Source: a candidate division WOR-1 bacterium RIFOXYB2_FULL_46_45
GTDB taxonomy: Bacteria; Margulisbacteria; WOR-1; XYC2-FULL-46-14
Assembly (NCBI GenBank): GCA_001771585.1
Contig: MEUE01000001.1
Span: 540,744-604,743 of the forward strand
Length of the DNA stretch: 64,000 nt
Reading direction: 5' to 3'
The notes under the pieces were generated by a model. The model was not told the DNA's origin. It saw only the letters and a list, made by a program, of their open reading frames with translations, and searched no databases. A program made the translations under genes and the position numbers. Position 1 is the stretch's first letter. The number at the start of each line of letters is the position of its first letter. This document shows positions 32,499-40,651 of this stretch, piece after piece.

Positions 32499-34559
32499 TT
32501 ATTTTTCTGATAATAACCTTATAAAATCGGCGGCAGATTTAAAGTCTTCGAATTTGCCTTTGGGGTCCACAGGGGTATTTCTGAGAGATTTCTTTAACTT
32601 TACGCTGACACTCGCTCCCCATTGTTGCATTGTTCTAAAAAAGTTTTTATTGTCTTTGTTTTTTTCTAAGGAGCAAAGAATTTGCATAGCCAAGTTTTGT
32701 TTTCGCTCGGAAGACATATATAACGGGTTTGTAACCTGTTTGTCGTCTTTTGTAATAGTAGCAGTTTGGCCTACCGCCACACCCAAAAATCCGATATTTG
32801 CTTGTATATCATCATAATCAGTAGAAACCTTCCCTTTTGTAGCTGCCACATCAGAATATTTTACGGTTATCTTATTATCGTTCTTATCCAGGTCAATTTC
32901 TATTTCTTCTTCGCTTTTTACCTGTCTATAAGCATCAAATATCGCTTTGGCGACAGTTAATCTTCGACTGTCTCTCTCTTGATTTCCTCGCGATTTAAAC
33001 TCATAAAGTTGGATAATAAGAAACTTTGCCTGTTTAAGCAACAAATCCTTAACTGCTTCGTCTTTTAAGCCTATTGCCAGTTCAAGGGCGGCAACCATAT
33101 TTTCTTGAGTAGCGTTAAAATCCATCTTTGCATAGCTTAATTCAGCCAATTTTGCACGCATCCTGGCTAATTTCAGGTTCTCTTCTTCATTTCGGTTTGG
33201 TTTGTCAGACAAAGTGCTAATCTCTTTTTTTAATACGACTACGTAATTATCGTAAGCTTGTTTTTTTTCAAGAAGGTCTTTCTCTTTGTCGGAAACAATT
33301 TTTTGGAAATCAATCTCTCCCGGCAAACCTTCCTGTTTCAAGCTGCCATACATGGCAGCCAATGCTACAATTTTGGATTTAAGTTCGTCGCTCTCACTTG
33401 CATTGTCCGCGATGGTTTTTAATAACCCCTGAACTTCAGCGGCCAGCTCCCTTTGTTCTTTTGTTAGATGTTTATTGACACTCTCGTTCGCCCATTGTCC
33501 TGCGGAGATAAAAATCGATCTTTTCCTGTCCTCTGTTGGATCTTTCCTGTAGGCAAAGATGACGTCTTTCAATGCCTCTTCATATCTCTTTTTATCGAGG
33601 TAACATTTCACCAGTAGATCCCTAACCCTTAAATTGTTCTGATCGCTTCTTTTGTAGCTTTCCAAAGCATCTATCGTTCCCTGAATATCCCCTCGATTAT
33701 ATTTTTCCTGAGCCTCTTGCAATTTTCCCTGTGAAACACTTCCCCCCGCCCCTTCGCCCGCCGCACTCGTTTCCCCCGCCTCCGCCGTTTTCTTCCCCTC
33801 CTTGCTCACCCAGGCCAACAAATTATCTTCCTCCGGCTTTCCCCCCTTCGCGGCATCGGGCAATCCGTACTTTGACGGATCGGCCGCATGGGCGGCAAAA
33901 GCCAGCGCGTATAAGAGAGAAGTAAATTGCTCAACCGTAAATCGGGTCTTTCCGTCTATCGTCCCGCCGTTTAGGCGCTCGGCAATAGTCCTTGCCGTCC
34001 CTCTTATACTCTCATTGCAATCGTTATTGAGCCATTGGTCTAGTTTAAGTTTTCCCCCCTCAAAATTGGAGCTGTACCGGTCGGCATATTCTTTTGCCGC
34101 CACTTCACAGGCAACCCATCTTATGCTCTTACAGGTCTTAAAATCCTTAACGATCTGAAGCGCAATCGCATGAGGAGTTTTGCTGTTACCGGTTAAGGCC
34201 TTTATTGTGTCTTGCTGTACCAAGACCGCCATAGCGGCCTTAAGTTCGGCCGGAGTGATTACATCATCGGCTCCCCCACCTTCTACCCCGCCGGAAGAGA
34301 AAAATAAAAATCCTTCTCTGGAAAAACCCATTTTTTTAGCTTGTTCCCAGGTTAAATTTTTATTTAAATCTTTTATCTTTAGCTCTTCACGGATTGCTTG
34401 TTCTCGTAATTGCTCAATTTTAGGATCCGGAGGATTTTGTGCCGGAGGAGTGGCCGCCTTCGGCGGTTGCGGAGAGGCATTCTCGGCCGGTCTCGTCTGT
34501 CCGCCCGGGACGATCGTTACTCTTGGGCCAATCGGCGCTATTGAACCACCGGGTGCCAT
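32499..34559 (-). CDS. Large TPR protein with Pro-rich N-terminus
   Basis: A 686-residue protein of no named family. Residues 1-45 are Gly/Pro-rich (APGGSIAPIGPRVTIVPGG, SPQPPKAATPPAQNPPDPK). Residues about 60-230 form a helical domain (SGGVEGGGADDVITPAELKAAM resembles an EF-hand-like loop; Cys pairs at CKSIRWVAC). From about 275 there are TPR-like helices (QEKYNRGDIQGTIDALESYKR, VKCYLDKKRYEEALKDVIFAYR), followed by long helices. The start at ATG 34559 is supported by GGGAGGAAAC. No signal peptide. Its own sigma-28-like promoter lies 24 nt upstream. Scaffold role is inference. Confidence 0.82.
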   Translation of the reverse strand: MAPGGSIAPIGPRVTIVPGGQTRPAENASPQPPKAATPPAQNPPDPKIEQLREQAIREELKIKDLNKNLTWEQAKKMGFSREGFLFFSSGGVEGGGADDVITPAELKAAMAVLVQQDTIKALTGNSKTPHAIALQIVKDFKTCKSIRWVACEVAAKEYADRYSSNFEGGKLKLDQWLNNDCNESIRGTARTIAERLNGGTIDGKTRFTVEQFTSLLYALAFAAHAADPSKYGLPDAAKGGKPEEDNLLAWVSKEGKKTAEAGETSAAGEGAGGSVSQGKLQEAQEKYNRGDIQGTIDALESYKRSDQNNLRVRDLLVKCYLDKKRYEEALKDVIFAYRKDPTEDRKRSIFISAGQWANESVNKHLTKEQRELAAEVQGLLKTIADNASESDELKSKIVALAAMYGSLKQEGLPGEIDFQKIVSDKEKDLLEKKQAYDNYVVVLKKEISTLSDKPNRNEEENLKLARMRAKLAELSYAKMDFNATQENMVAALELAIGLKDEAVKDLLLKQAKFLIIQLYEFKSRGNQERDSRRLTVAKAIFDAYRQVKSEEEIEIDLDKNDNKITVKYSDVAATKGKVSTDYDDIQANIGFLGVAVGQTATITKDDKQVTNPLYMSSERKQNLAMQILCSLEKNKDNKNFFRTMQQWGASVSVKLKKSLRNTPVDPKGKFEDFKSAADFIRLLSEK

Positions 34560-34582
34560 AATTAGTTTCCTCCCCTATCCAT

Positions 34583-34609
34583 ATATCGCAATATCACACT
34601 AAAAACTTG
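34583..34609 (-). promoter_or_regulatory. Sigma-28-like promoter of the 686-residue TPR protein
   Basis: Minus strand: CAAGTTTT, 11 nt, TGCGATAT. It starts 5 nt after the stop of the preceding gene. Confidence 0.75.
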
Positions 34610-34614
34610 CATTG

Positions 34615-35568
34615 TTATTTATTTTTTGATGTTTCTACTATTATCTGTCTTACTTTTTTCTGTCTTTCTTCTCCTTGAACCTCGGACATCCTCTTCTTAA
34701 TTTCTTCTTTTATTTTTTTAGCCTCTTTCCATTTTTTTTCTCTAATTTTTGTTTCCGCATCTCTGATTAAATCATCAATAGATCCCCCCGGTTTTTTTAC
34801 GGGTTTATCTTCTACTTTCGCCGCTGGTGCCGGAGTAGGAGAAGTAGGTGGATCTGCCGCTTTGGCTGGTGCAGTCGGTGCCGGTGTTGGAGGAGGCGCT
34901 GCCGGTTGCCCTTTCCTCACTTTACGGGCCTTTACGGGCCTTTCTGCCTTTACAGTTGGTTTTTCTACCGCCGGCGGAGCGGGAGGAGGAGCAGTCAGCG
35001 GTTCCAATTTAAAAAAGTTGGCTTGAACTGCCGGCTCATACTTTAATGCTTCCGTTACCCAAAGAACATATTTGGCGGCTTTTACAGGTTCTATGTTTTT
35101 ATGCGCTTCAACATAAGCTTTAACTTGTCCCCAAAGCGGACCGGCCTCTTCAGTGAGCTTCACTTTTCCATCGGGAGAAGTAATCGCAGCAGCCTGATCT
35201 CGAATCGCCGCATCGGCGTTGAGTTCTCTTGCTTCAAAATTGGTTCCGGAGGCATAAAGCTCCCGCGCTTGTAGCATGGCATCTTCATCGGTCAAAGATT
35301 CTGGGCTTATTTTTTGAAGATAATCGGCATAGGCCTTGATATCGGCTTCCCGTTTTTGCAGGGCATCGATGGTGATTGCCTGAGTTGAAGCTCCATCCAA
35401 CTGCCACCCTTTTCTCAAGAGATCGGCTTCGGATTTATTTTTATCGACGATGCCAAGCTTTTTTTCTTCGACTTCGTTAAGACCATCATTAAGATTAACT
35501 TGCGAAAGCTTCGATGAATCTGCTCCACGCTTCGTTAAATAAGCGGTCCAAAGCGGGCTTATTGTCAT
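34615..35568 (-). CDS. Pro/Ala-linker helical protein, function unknown
   Basis: A 317-residue protein. I chose ATG 35568 (MTISPLWTAYLTKRGAD) because AGGAGAAAGAT precedes it; 23 upstream codons of the longer frame run into leader repeats. Residues 1-190 are a helical domain (VNLNDGLNEVEEKKLGIVDKN, LADYLQKISPESL-like YADYLQKISPESLTDEDAML). Residues about 190-260 are a Pro/Ala/Lys linker (APPPAPPAVEKP, KGQPAAPPPTPAPTAPA). The C-terminus is a charged helix (AETKIREKKWKEAKKIKEEIKKRM). No signal peptide. Promoter at 35651-35677. No family recognised. Confidence 0.75.
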   Translation of the reverse strand: MTISPLWTAYLTKRGADSSKLSQVNLNDGLNEVEEKKLGIVDKNKSEADLLRKGWQLDGASTQAITIDALQKREADIKAYADYLQKISPESLTDEDAMLQARELYASGTNFEARELNADAAIRDQAAAITSPDGKVKLTEEAGPLWGQVKAYVEAHKNIEPVKAAKYVLWVTEALKYEPAVQANFFKLEPLTAPPPAPPAVEKPTVKAERPVKARKVRKGQPAAPPPTPAPTAPAKAADPPTSPTPAPAAKVEDKPVKKPGGSIDDLIRDAETKIREKKWKEAKKIKEEIKKRMSEVQGEERQKKVRQIIVETSKNK

Positions 35569-35650
35569 TATCTTTCTCCTTAAAATATAATACAGCCCAT
35601 TACAGGCACTGTCCCGAGCTCCGTCGAGGGAGCCCACCCATCCGTCTATT

Positions 35651-35677
35651 TTATCGTAACAACCCCCGCGGAACTTG
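35651..35677 (-). promoter_or_regulatory. Sigma-28-like promoter of the 317-residue protein
   Basis: Minus strand: CAAGTTCC, 11 nt, TACGATAA. It lies between the stop at 35688 and the gene. The leader of about 75 nt contains a GCTCC/GGAGC hairpin. Confidence 0.65.
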
Positions 35678-35687
35678 CATGGAATTA

Positions 35688-37982
35688 TTAAATTTTCACC
35701 GGCACGTCCGTTACTCTCATTTTTGCCCTTCCCTGCTCTTTTTGAAAGCCGTTTACCCTGACAGTTTTAGGCAAATTATTATTAACCATTGAGTACGGGT
35801 TACCTTGTGCACTTAAGTCCATCGTTCCAACATACGTAAACTCTACTACCCCTTCTTTAGGAATATAAACACCACGGTAAAGATGTTTCCCTCTCCAGTC
35901 CCCTTTCTCCACACTGCGTACACGATTAAACGCTCTTGCAACTTCCCGGTTTAAAAGATTTGCGGCCCTTTGGTCGACATCCGCCACAACGAGTTCAAGC
36001 CGCAGCTCTTCCTGTCTTCCCCTGAACTGCGGAGCAGCGGGATCCTCACCTTTTCTATCTGGAGTGCTAACCTCCTGCGGACCTGCAACACGACCGCCTA
36101 AATCTCCAATGGCGGCGGTTCTGCCAGGAGAAACTTCTCCTTTTCCCGTTAATCCGCCCCCTCTTGATCCAACCGTCAAACTGTCAGTCCCACTAAAATC
36201 AGCCTGGCGAGCCCCTGCTTTGAGCAACTCCGTCGCTCCTGCAGATCCCCTCCTTAATTGTCCAAGCGCTCCCATCCCGGTAACCATTCTAGCCAAAGCT
36301 GCTCTCCTTTTTTCATCAGCAGTTGTAACAGGAGCTGGCGCTATTGTTCCAGCCGGGACACTATCCGATTCATCGGCCTCATCAAAACGTACTACCCTTC
36401 CCCCGGTTGCTTTTTTTGCTGCTTCCAGTCCCCTGGTCTGTTCGGCCGCATCTTCATCCTGCGCTTTTTTAGCCGCTAAGGCTTCTTGCAGTTTTTCTCT
36501 AATCCCCGACAGCTCTGCTCTATCCTTATATTTCTCATAAAGCGCTATCGCCGAAGTATAATCTTTCCTCTCCATTGCCTCCCTTGCTTCTTTTAACTCC
36601 CTTTCCATTGTCCTCCTCGCCTCAGCTTGTGTTCTGGATTGCTCCGTCGGTTGCGCCGTAAAAAGCTCTTCCATTAGATCAGCAACTCCATCCGCTCTCT
36701 CCGGTTCCGCCCGGAGAGGGGGCTGGTCCTGCTCTGTTGTGGGATCTATGTCTCTAAGTGTTCCCGGCGATAACGGAGCGATCGGATCCGCTGGCGGCGG
36801 TGCGGCAGGATGTGGCGCCACAGAAGGAACCGGCGGCGGGACAGAAACTGCAGGGATAGAAACAGCCTTCGGTTTTGGATTATCATATTGCCAAGGTTTT
36901 TCCCCATATTCTCTTTGAGAATAATACCTTGAAGAAATTCTTACTTGCTGATGTTGCTCAGGTCCTTCTAGGCTGGTAAATCTTCTGTCGTCAGCCTTCT
37001 GTGATACTGTCGCTGGAACGGCCGGGGCTGGCCGAGGAGCCGGTTCAGTCGCCCCATTTTTACTCACTCCTAATTCGTTAAGAAATCTAGTCGTAGCAGT
37101 ATATCCTCTTGTTGCATATCCTCCAACAGCCTCCCCAATAGATCTCATCCTTTGCGTCGCCGCTCTAATTTGCTCTGCAGGATTTGCTTCCGGCACAGTC
37201 GGCGGCGGCACTGGCTTAGGATTCGGTACAGTCCTAGGCGGAGCAGAAGGTCTGGCTGTTGCCGCAGGAGGAGGGGGTGCTGTAGGAGCCGGTGCAGGTG
37301 GCGGCGAAGGCGCTGGTTTAGAAGCCGGCTGTTCCGCTGTTCCTGGATTATACTCTGTTAATTTGCTGTCAATCGATCCTTTCGAAAAATCGGTTATCCC
37401 TTTTTCATAGGCAAAACGCAATACGTGCCGAGTCCCGATTATTCCATCAGCATTGGCAGGCAGATATTCAAGCATAACGCTTGTTTCTGCAACTTTTTTA
37501 TTTTGAACCAAAAATGAACGGTAGCTTTTTTCTCCTCTTGCGGGGGGAGTATAAGCATTATATTCGCTCTTATATTCTTCCGAGGTCTTCTCCGCTTCTT
37601 TGAGGTCAATCCTACCAAGGTTTCCTGTAAAATAAAGCTCCCATGCCTTCTGTTTTGAATAGCCGAAGACGGAGGCAAAGCTCTCCACATCCTTCTCCAT
37701 CTTCTCCATCTCTTCAGGAGAAAGATCGTCAGCGCCTGCGATTGCCTCTCCCGTTTCCATTTCCGAAGCCAGTTTCCCTCCGCGGGCGTAGGCCTCAAAC
37801 AGGCCATTGCCGGAAGTTAGGCCAAGTTCATTTCTCTCCTGCGAGGTTAATTTATCGTCTTTTGCCGCTTCTTCTATTTTTTTATTCTTCGCCTCGTCAA
37901 CCTTCACGCCGCGGGCGGTTAAATGCCTGAGGATAGCATTAGAATAATTATTGCCGGAACCGGCTCCGGAAACTGCAGACAT
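35688..37982 (-). CDS. Large Pro-rich multidomain protein, function unknown
   Basis: A 764-residue protein. The N-terminus is MSAVSGAGSGNNYSNAIL, then an acidic helical domain (DEAKNKKIEEAAKDDKLTSQERNELG, residues 30-180). A long Pro/Ala linker (PAPSPPPAPAPTAPPPPAA, about 215-280), a TPR-like stretch (EAREAMERKDYTSAIALYEKYK, about 465) and low-complexity regions follow. The C-terminal domain (about 660-764: ELVVADVDQRAANLLNREV, VYIPKEGVVEFTYVGTMDLSA) is compact and strand-rich. ATG 37982 has an AGAGGTG Shine-Dalgarno. No signal peptide. It is driven by the promoter at 38039-38065. No family recognised. Confidence 0.78.
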   Translation of the reverse strand: MSAVSGAGSGNNYSNAILRHLTARGVKVDEAKNKKIEEAAKDDKLTSQERNELGLTSGNGLFEAYARGGKLASEMETGEAIAGADDLSPEEMEKMEKDVESFASVFGYSKQKAWELYFTGNLGRIDLKEAEKTSEEYKSEYNAYTPPARGEKSYRSFLVQNKKVAETSVMLEYLPANADGIIGTRHVLRFAYEKGITDFSKGSIDSKLTEYNPGTAEQPASKPAPSPPPAPAPTAPPPPAATARPSAPPRTVPNPKPVPPPTVPEANPAEQIRAATQRMRSIGEAVGGYATRGYTATTRFLNELGVSKNGATEPAPRPAPAVPATVSQKADDRRFTSLEGPEQHQQVRISSRYYSQREYGEKPWQYDNPKPKAVSIPAVSVPPPVPSVAPHPAAPPPADPIAPLSPGTLRDIDPTTEQDQPPLRAEPERADGVADLMEELFTAQPTEQSRTQAEARRTMERELKEAREAMERKDYTSAIALYEKYKDRAELSGIREKLQEALAAKKAQDEDAAEQTRGLEAAKKATGGRVVRFDEADESDSVPAGTIAPAPVTTADEKRRAALARMVTGMGALGQLRRGSAGATELLKAGARQADFSGTDSLTVGSRGGGLTGKGEVSPGRTAAIGDLGGRVAGPQEVSTPDRKGEDPAAPQFRGRQEELRLELVVADVDQRAANLLNREVARAFNRVRSVEKGDWRGKHLYRGVYIPKEGVVEFTYVGTMDLSAQGNPYSMVNNNLPKTVRVNGFQKEQGRAKMRVTDVPVKI

Positions 37983-38038
37983 GCCAAAACACCTCTTTTT
38001 AGAACTCTATGGTCCAATTTTGGGTTTCTATATAATAA

Positions 38039-38065
38039 TTATCGTAATTTGCGGTAAAAAACTTG
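38039..38065 (-). promoter_or_regulatory. Sigma-28-like promoter of the 764-residue protein
   Basis: Minus strand: CAAGTTTT, 11 nt, TACGATAA, one of the best matches to the family consensus. The leader is about 50 nt. Confidence 0.78.
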
Positions 38066-38084
38066 CACTAAATTTTAAGGGAGG

Positions 38085-38165
38085 AATCCCCTTCCGTTCT
38101 GATTCTCTGGTTCCCTGCTTCTCTGATATTCTGGCCCTGATTAACTGATCGCCTGATATTCTATT
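38085..38165. repeat. ATCAG-word repeat downstream of the kinase gene
   Basis: On the minus strand, irregular repeats such as GAATATCAG, GATCAG and GAATCAG lie between the kinase stop and the next promoter. The rest of the 218-bp gap holds only that promoter. Confidence 0.5.
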
Positions 38166-38200
38166 ATCGCGTTTAGATGGGAAAAAGCTGCGGGGAGAAT

Positions 38201-39571
38201 TTAAGGCAGGGCAACTACAGTCGGCGCATCAGAGTCATTCTCACCAATCCCGGCCAAAAAGAAAATTTTGGCAATCCTGCTTTGAACTTCTTCCGCCGTA
38301 ATCCTTGCTTCAGGATTAATCCTGGTCATATCAAAAAGAAGTTCTTTTAATGCGTTTCTCGCATTTTCGGAAACAGCCCCTAATGCTTTATTCAGTTTTT
38401 CCTTTGTCTCCTCTTCTAAAACGATATCTATAAGACTATCTGTAAGATTATAAGTCCTTGATGGGTTGGTTTCCGATAAAATTATCCCGTTGACAAGCTT
38501 CCTTTCGGTCTCCGACAACGGGGATGCGCGATCCAAAAACAAAAACAAAAACAAAAGTGCCAATTGGAAAACATCTCCCGGCGCACCGTAATCTTCCGTT
38601 TTATCCGGCGGAAAATACGCCTCTGTCCCCAGCGTCATACCAATCATGGTCGGGGCTGCCTGCATAACAACCGTATCAGCATCCGAAGAAATTTCCGGCG
38701 GTTGTATCTTTGCAATCCCAAAATCCAAAAGTTTAACTTCCCCCGAATCGTCAACCATCACATTCTGCGGCTTAAGATCCCTATGGAAAATATCCTGCTT
38801 ATGCAGTTCAACAAGCCCCCGGGAAATCCTCTGCAGAATAAATAGTTTTTCCTGCCAATTTATTCTGTTTTTTAGTGCGACAAGGTCTCTCCCTCTTATA
38901 TACTCTAAAACCTGAAAACTCCCATCCCCGTTTTCATGAAACGAGTACGTCCGTGCCAAATTGGGATGGCAAAATCTCATCCCTATCTCCGCTTCTTGCC
39001 TGAAGCGCGTTACTATGATATCCCTCCCCGCATCGTCTAATTTATCAAGTTCTTTTCTCAAAAGCTTCTTCAAAACCACCTGCCCCCTCCCTTCATCCAC
39101 CGGACCAACCCCAAGGACTATCATCCCCATCCCCCCCCGTCCGATCTGGCTTACCAGCTCATAGTCCCCCCATTTTTTAGTGGTACCATCGGGTTCTTTA
39201 ATCCTGCCATCAAGATCAACCTTCGCCGGATCAATCTTATCCGCCAGTTCCGCACGGATTTTACCAACCGTCGGCCAATCCACATCTGTCGCTACTTCCC
39301 TTCTTGCCGGCAGTCCAAATTTAATTTGTCTGCCAAGTAAAACTTTGACGGCAGTTTTTACTCCCGTCCATAAAACATAAGCGGCCAGCCCAAAACAGAA
39401 ACCGGCTTCGGTTGGAGCGGCAATATCACTTTTAAAATAAGATTGGTGAACTTGAATTTGTTGAAGGGATCTCGAACGTATGCCGGAACCGCGATAAACC
39501 ACATGGCCAACCGGCGCTCCCGCCAGGCCAAAAGCTCCCGCCCTTACAAGCTCTCTATATATTGGTTTCAT
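38201..39571 (-). CDS. Serine/threonine protein kinase (Hanks type)
   Basis: A 456-residue kinase. The N-terminal 90 residues contain two hydrophobic segments (about 12-27 and FCFGLAAYVLWTGVKTAVKVLL, about 56-78), so it is probably membrane-anchored. The kinase domain starts at about 130: GRGGMGMIVLG (P-loop), VVLKKLL (ATP Lys), HRDLKPQNVMVDDSGEVKLLDFGIAKI (catalytic loop and DFG), then TEAYFPPDK in place of the usual GTxxYMAPE. All catalytic residues are present. ATG 39571 lies 9 nt from a sigma-28-like -10 box and has no Shine-Dalgarno, so it is nearly leaderless like the PP2C gene at 194-1054, its probable antagonist (inference). Confidence 0.93.
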   Translation of the reverse strand: MKPIYRELVRAGAFGLAGAPVGHVVYRGSGIRSRSLQQIQVHQSYFKSDIAAPTEAGFCFGLAAYVLWTGVKTAVKVLLGRQIKFGLPARREVATDVDWPTVGKIRAELADKIDPAKVDLDGRIKEPDGTTKKWGDYELVSQIGRGGMGMIVLGVGPVDEGRGQVVLKKLLRKELDKLDDAGRDIIVTRFRQEAEIGMRFCHPNLARTYSFHENGDGSFQVLEYIRGRDLVALKNRINWQEKLFILQRISRGLVELHKQDIFHRDLKPQNVMVDDSGEVKLLDFGIAKIQPPEISSDADTVVMQAAPTMIGMTLGTEAYFPPDKTEDYGAPGDVFQLALLFLFLFLDRASPLSETERKLVNGIILSETNPSRTYNLTDSLIDIVLEEETKEKLNKALGAVSENARNALKELLFDMTRINPEARITAEEVQSRIAKIFFLAGIGENDSDAPTVVALP

Positions 39572-39580
39572 GCTATATAT

Positions 39581-39607
39581 GTATCGTCAGATAAAACAAA
39601 AAATTTC
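39581..39607 (-). promoter_or_regulatory. Sigma-28-like promoter of the kinase
   Basis: Minus strand: GAAATTTT, 11 nt, GACGATAC. The -35 part overlaps the stop codon and terminator-like palindrome of the preceding gene. Confidence 0.72.
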
Positions 39608-39626
39608 ACTTTGAAAGTGAAATTTT
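39600..39626 (-). terminator. Palindromic terminator overlapping a stop codon and a promoter
   Basis: Minus strand: AAAATTTCAC, TTTCAAA, GTGAAATTTT, then more T. The 13-bp-armed palindrome covers the last codons and the TGA of the 345-residue gene. It also supplies the -35 element of the kinase promoter. Confidence 0.62.
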
Positions 39627-40643
39627 TACGGCAACCCGGAAAACACGCGGTCGAAAAAAGGGGGGGAATTTGAGTGCTTCCGGCTCATTGAGGTGGCCGG
39701 AAACCAGTTCTTCAAACGCTTTGTCCGAAACCGGCCTATCTTTCTGGTCTCTACATTCAAAACCATTGGAATTAACCTGAACTCTTGCAACCTTCAACTC
39801 CCCTTTTTTCGTAATCGTAACGCTCATACTTAAGTCGGCCGCAACTTTGTTATAAGACAACCTTTTGCCAAAATAGCGATTAAGTTTCGCGGTGATTTTT
39901 TCCAATAATATGTCTTTCACCTCACTGGCGCTTTTCCCTTTTATATCAATAACCCCTTTGTTTTTTTTCTCGTTTAATTCCCGGTTTATTTCCCCCTCAC
40001 AGGATGCCCCTTTTGCCCTTTCGGCGGCCAATTTATAATATTTGTCGTTTTTCAGTTTTTCCGCCACCTCCATGTAAATTCCCGCTTCTTTACAAATCTG
40101 CTGGTCTTTTTCTGTTTTGTCTGTAAGTTGCTCCGAAGGAGTCCGATTGATAAAAGCCATTAATCTTGCGTGTTCTTGCTTATAGGCATTGTATTTTCGT
40201 GCAAATTCGTCTATCGAAGAAGACATCGGAATATCCCGCAAATTTTTATCGGCCAATTGCATAAAAAGTTTACGGGCAGTGCATTGAGGGGAGTTTTGAT
40301 CGGGGCATTCCTTTATTTTTTGGTTTGTTGTTTTTATATATTCCGTCAGTTTCTTATCTGCCCGTTGACTAAGATCCCAAAGAAGCAGTTCGTAAATCTG
40401 CCGATAGGCCGGCCGAACTTCGTGTTCTAAAACCCACAGGGGATTTTTTTGTCCATTTTCAGCATACCTCTGGCTACTTTTTATTTCGGCTAATTTTTTA
40501 CCGGCATCTTCTTTACTTTTGGGGTCATTAATGTTGGGGATCATCCTTTTTTCGGCCCAACAGAGAGCCCTTTTGATGCGATCGGTGTTATAGGTAGGAC
40601 TGCTCGCTTCTGCCGGCTTATTAAGTGGGCAAACTTCTCCCAT
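39606..40643 (-). CDS. Hypothetical protein with possible TonB/AgmX-like C-terminus
   Basis: A 345-residue protein. Residues 1-220 are charged helices with scattered Cys (MGEVCPLNKP, IKECPDQNSPQC, QICKEAG). The C-terminal 110 residues are strand-rich: LSMSVTITKKGELKVARVQVNSNGF, then ALKFPPFFRPRVFRVAVKISL. This resembles the TonB/AgmX-type C-terminal fold, in which a strand pattern of KGxVxxVxVxSS precedes a final VxVxL strand (tentative). It lacks a signal anchor. It starts 8 nt after the barrel gene's stop, so it is expressed from the promoter at 43364-43390. Confidence 0.7.
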   Translation of the reverse strand: MGEVCPLNKPAEASSPTYNTDRIKRALCWAEKRMIPNINDPKSKEDAGKKLAEIKSSQRYAENGQKNPLWVLEHEVRPAYRQIYELLLWDLSQRADKKLTEYIKTTNQKIKECPDQNSPQCTARKLFMQLADKNLRDIPMSSSIDEFARKYNAYKQEHARLMAFINRTPSEQLTDKTEKDQQICKEAGIYMEVAEKLKNDKYYKLAAERAKGASCEGEINRELNEKKNKGVIDIKGKSASEVKDILLEKITAKLNRYFGKRLSYNKVAADLSMSVTITKKGELKVARVQVNSNGFECRDQKDRPVSDKAFEELVSGHLNEPEALKFPPFFRPRVFRVAVKISLSK

Positions 40644-40651
40644 GTTATGCC

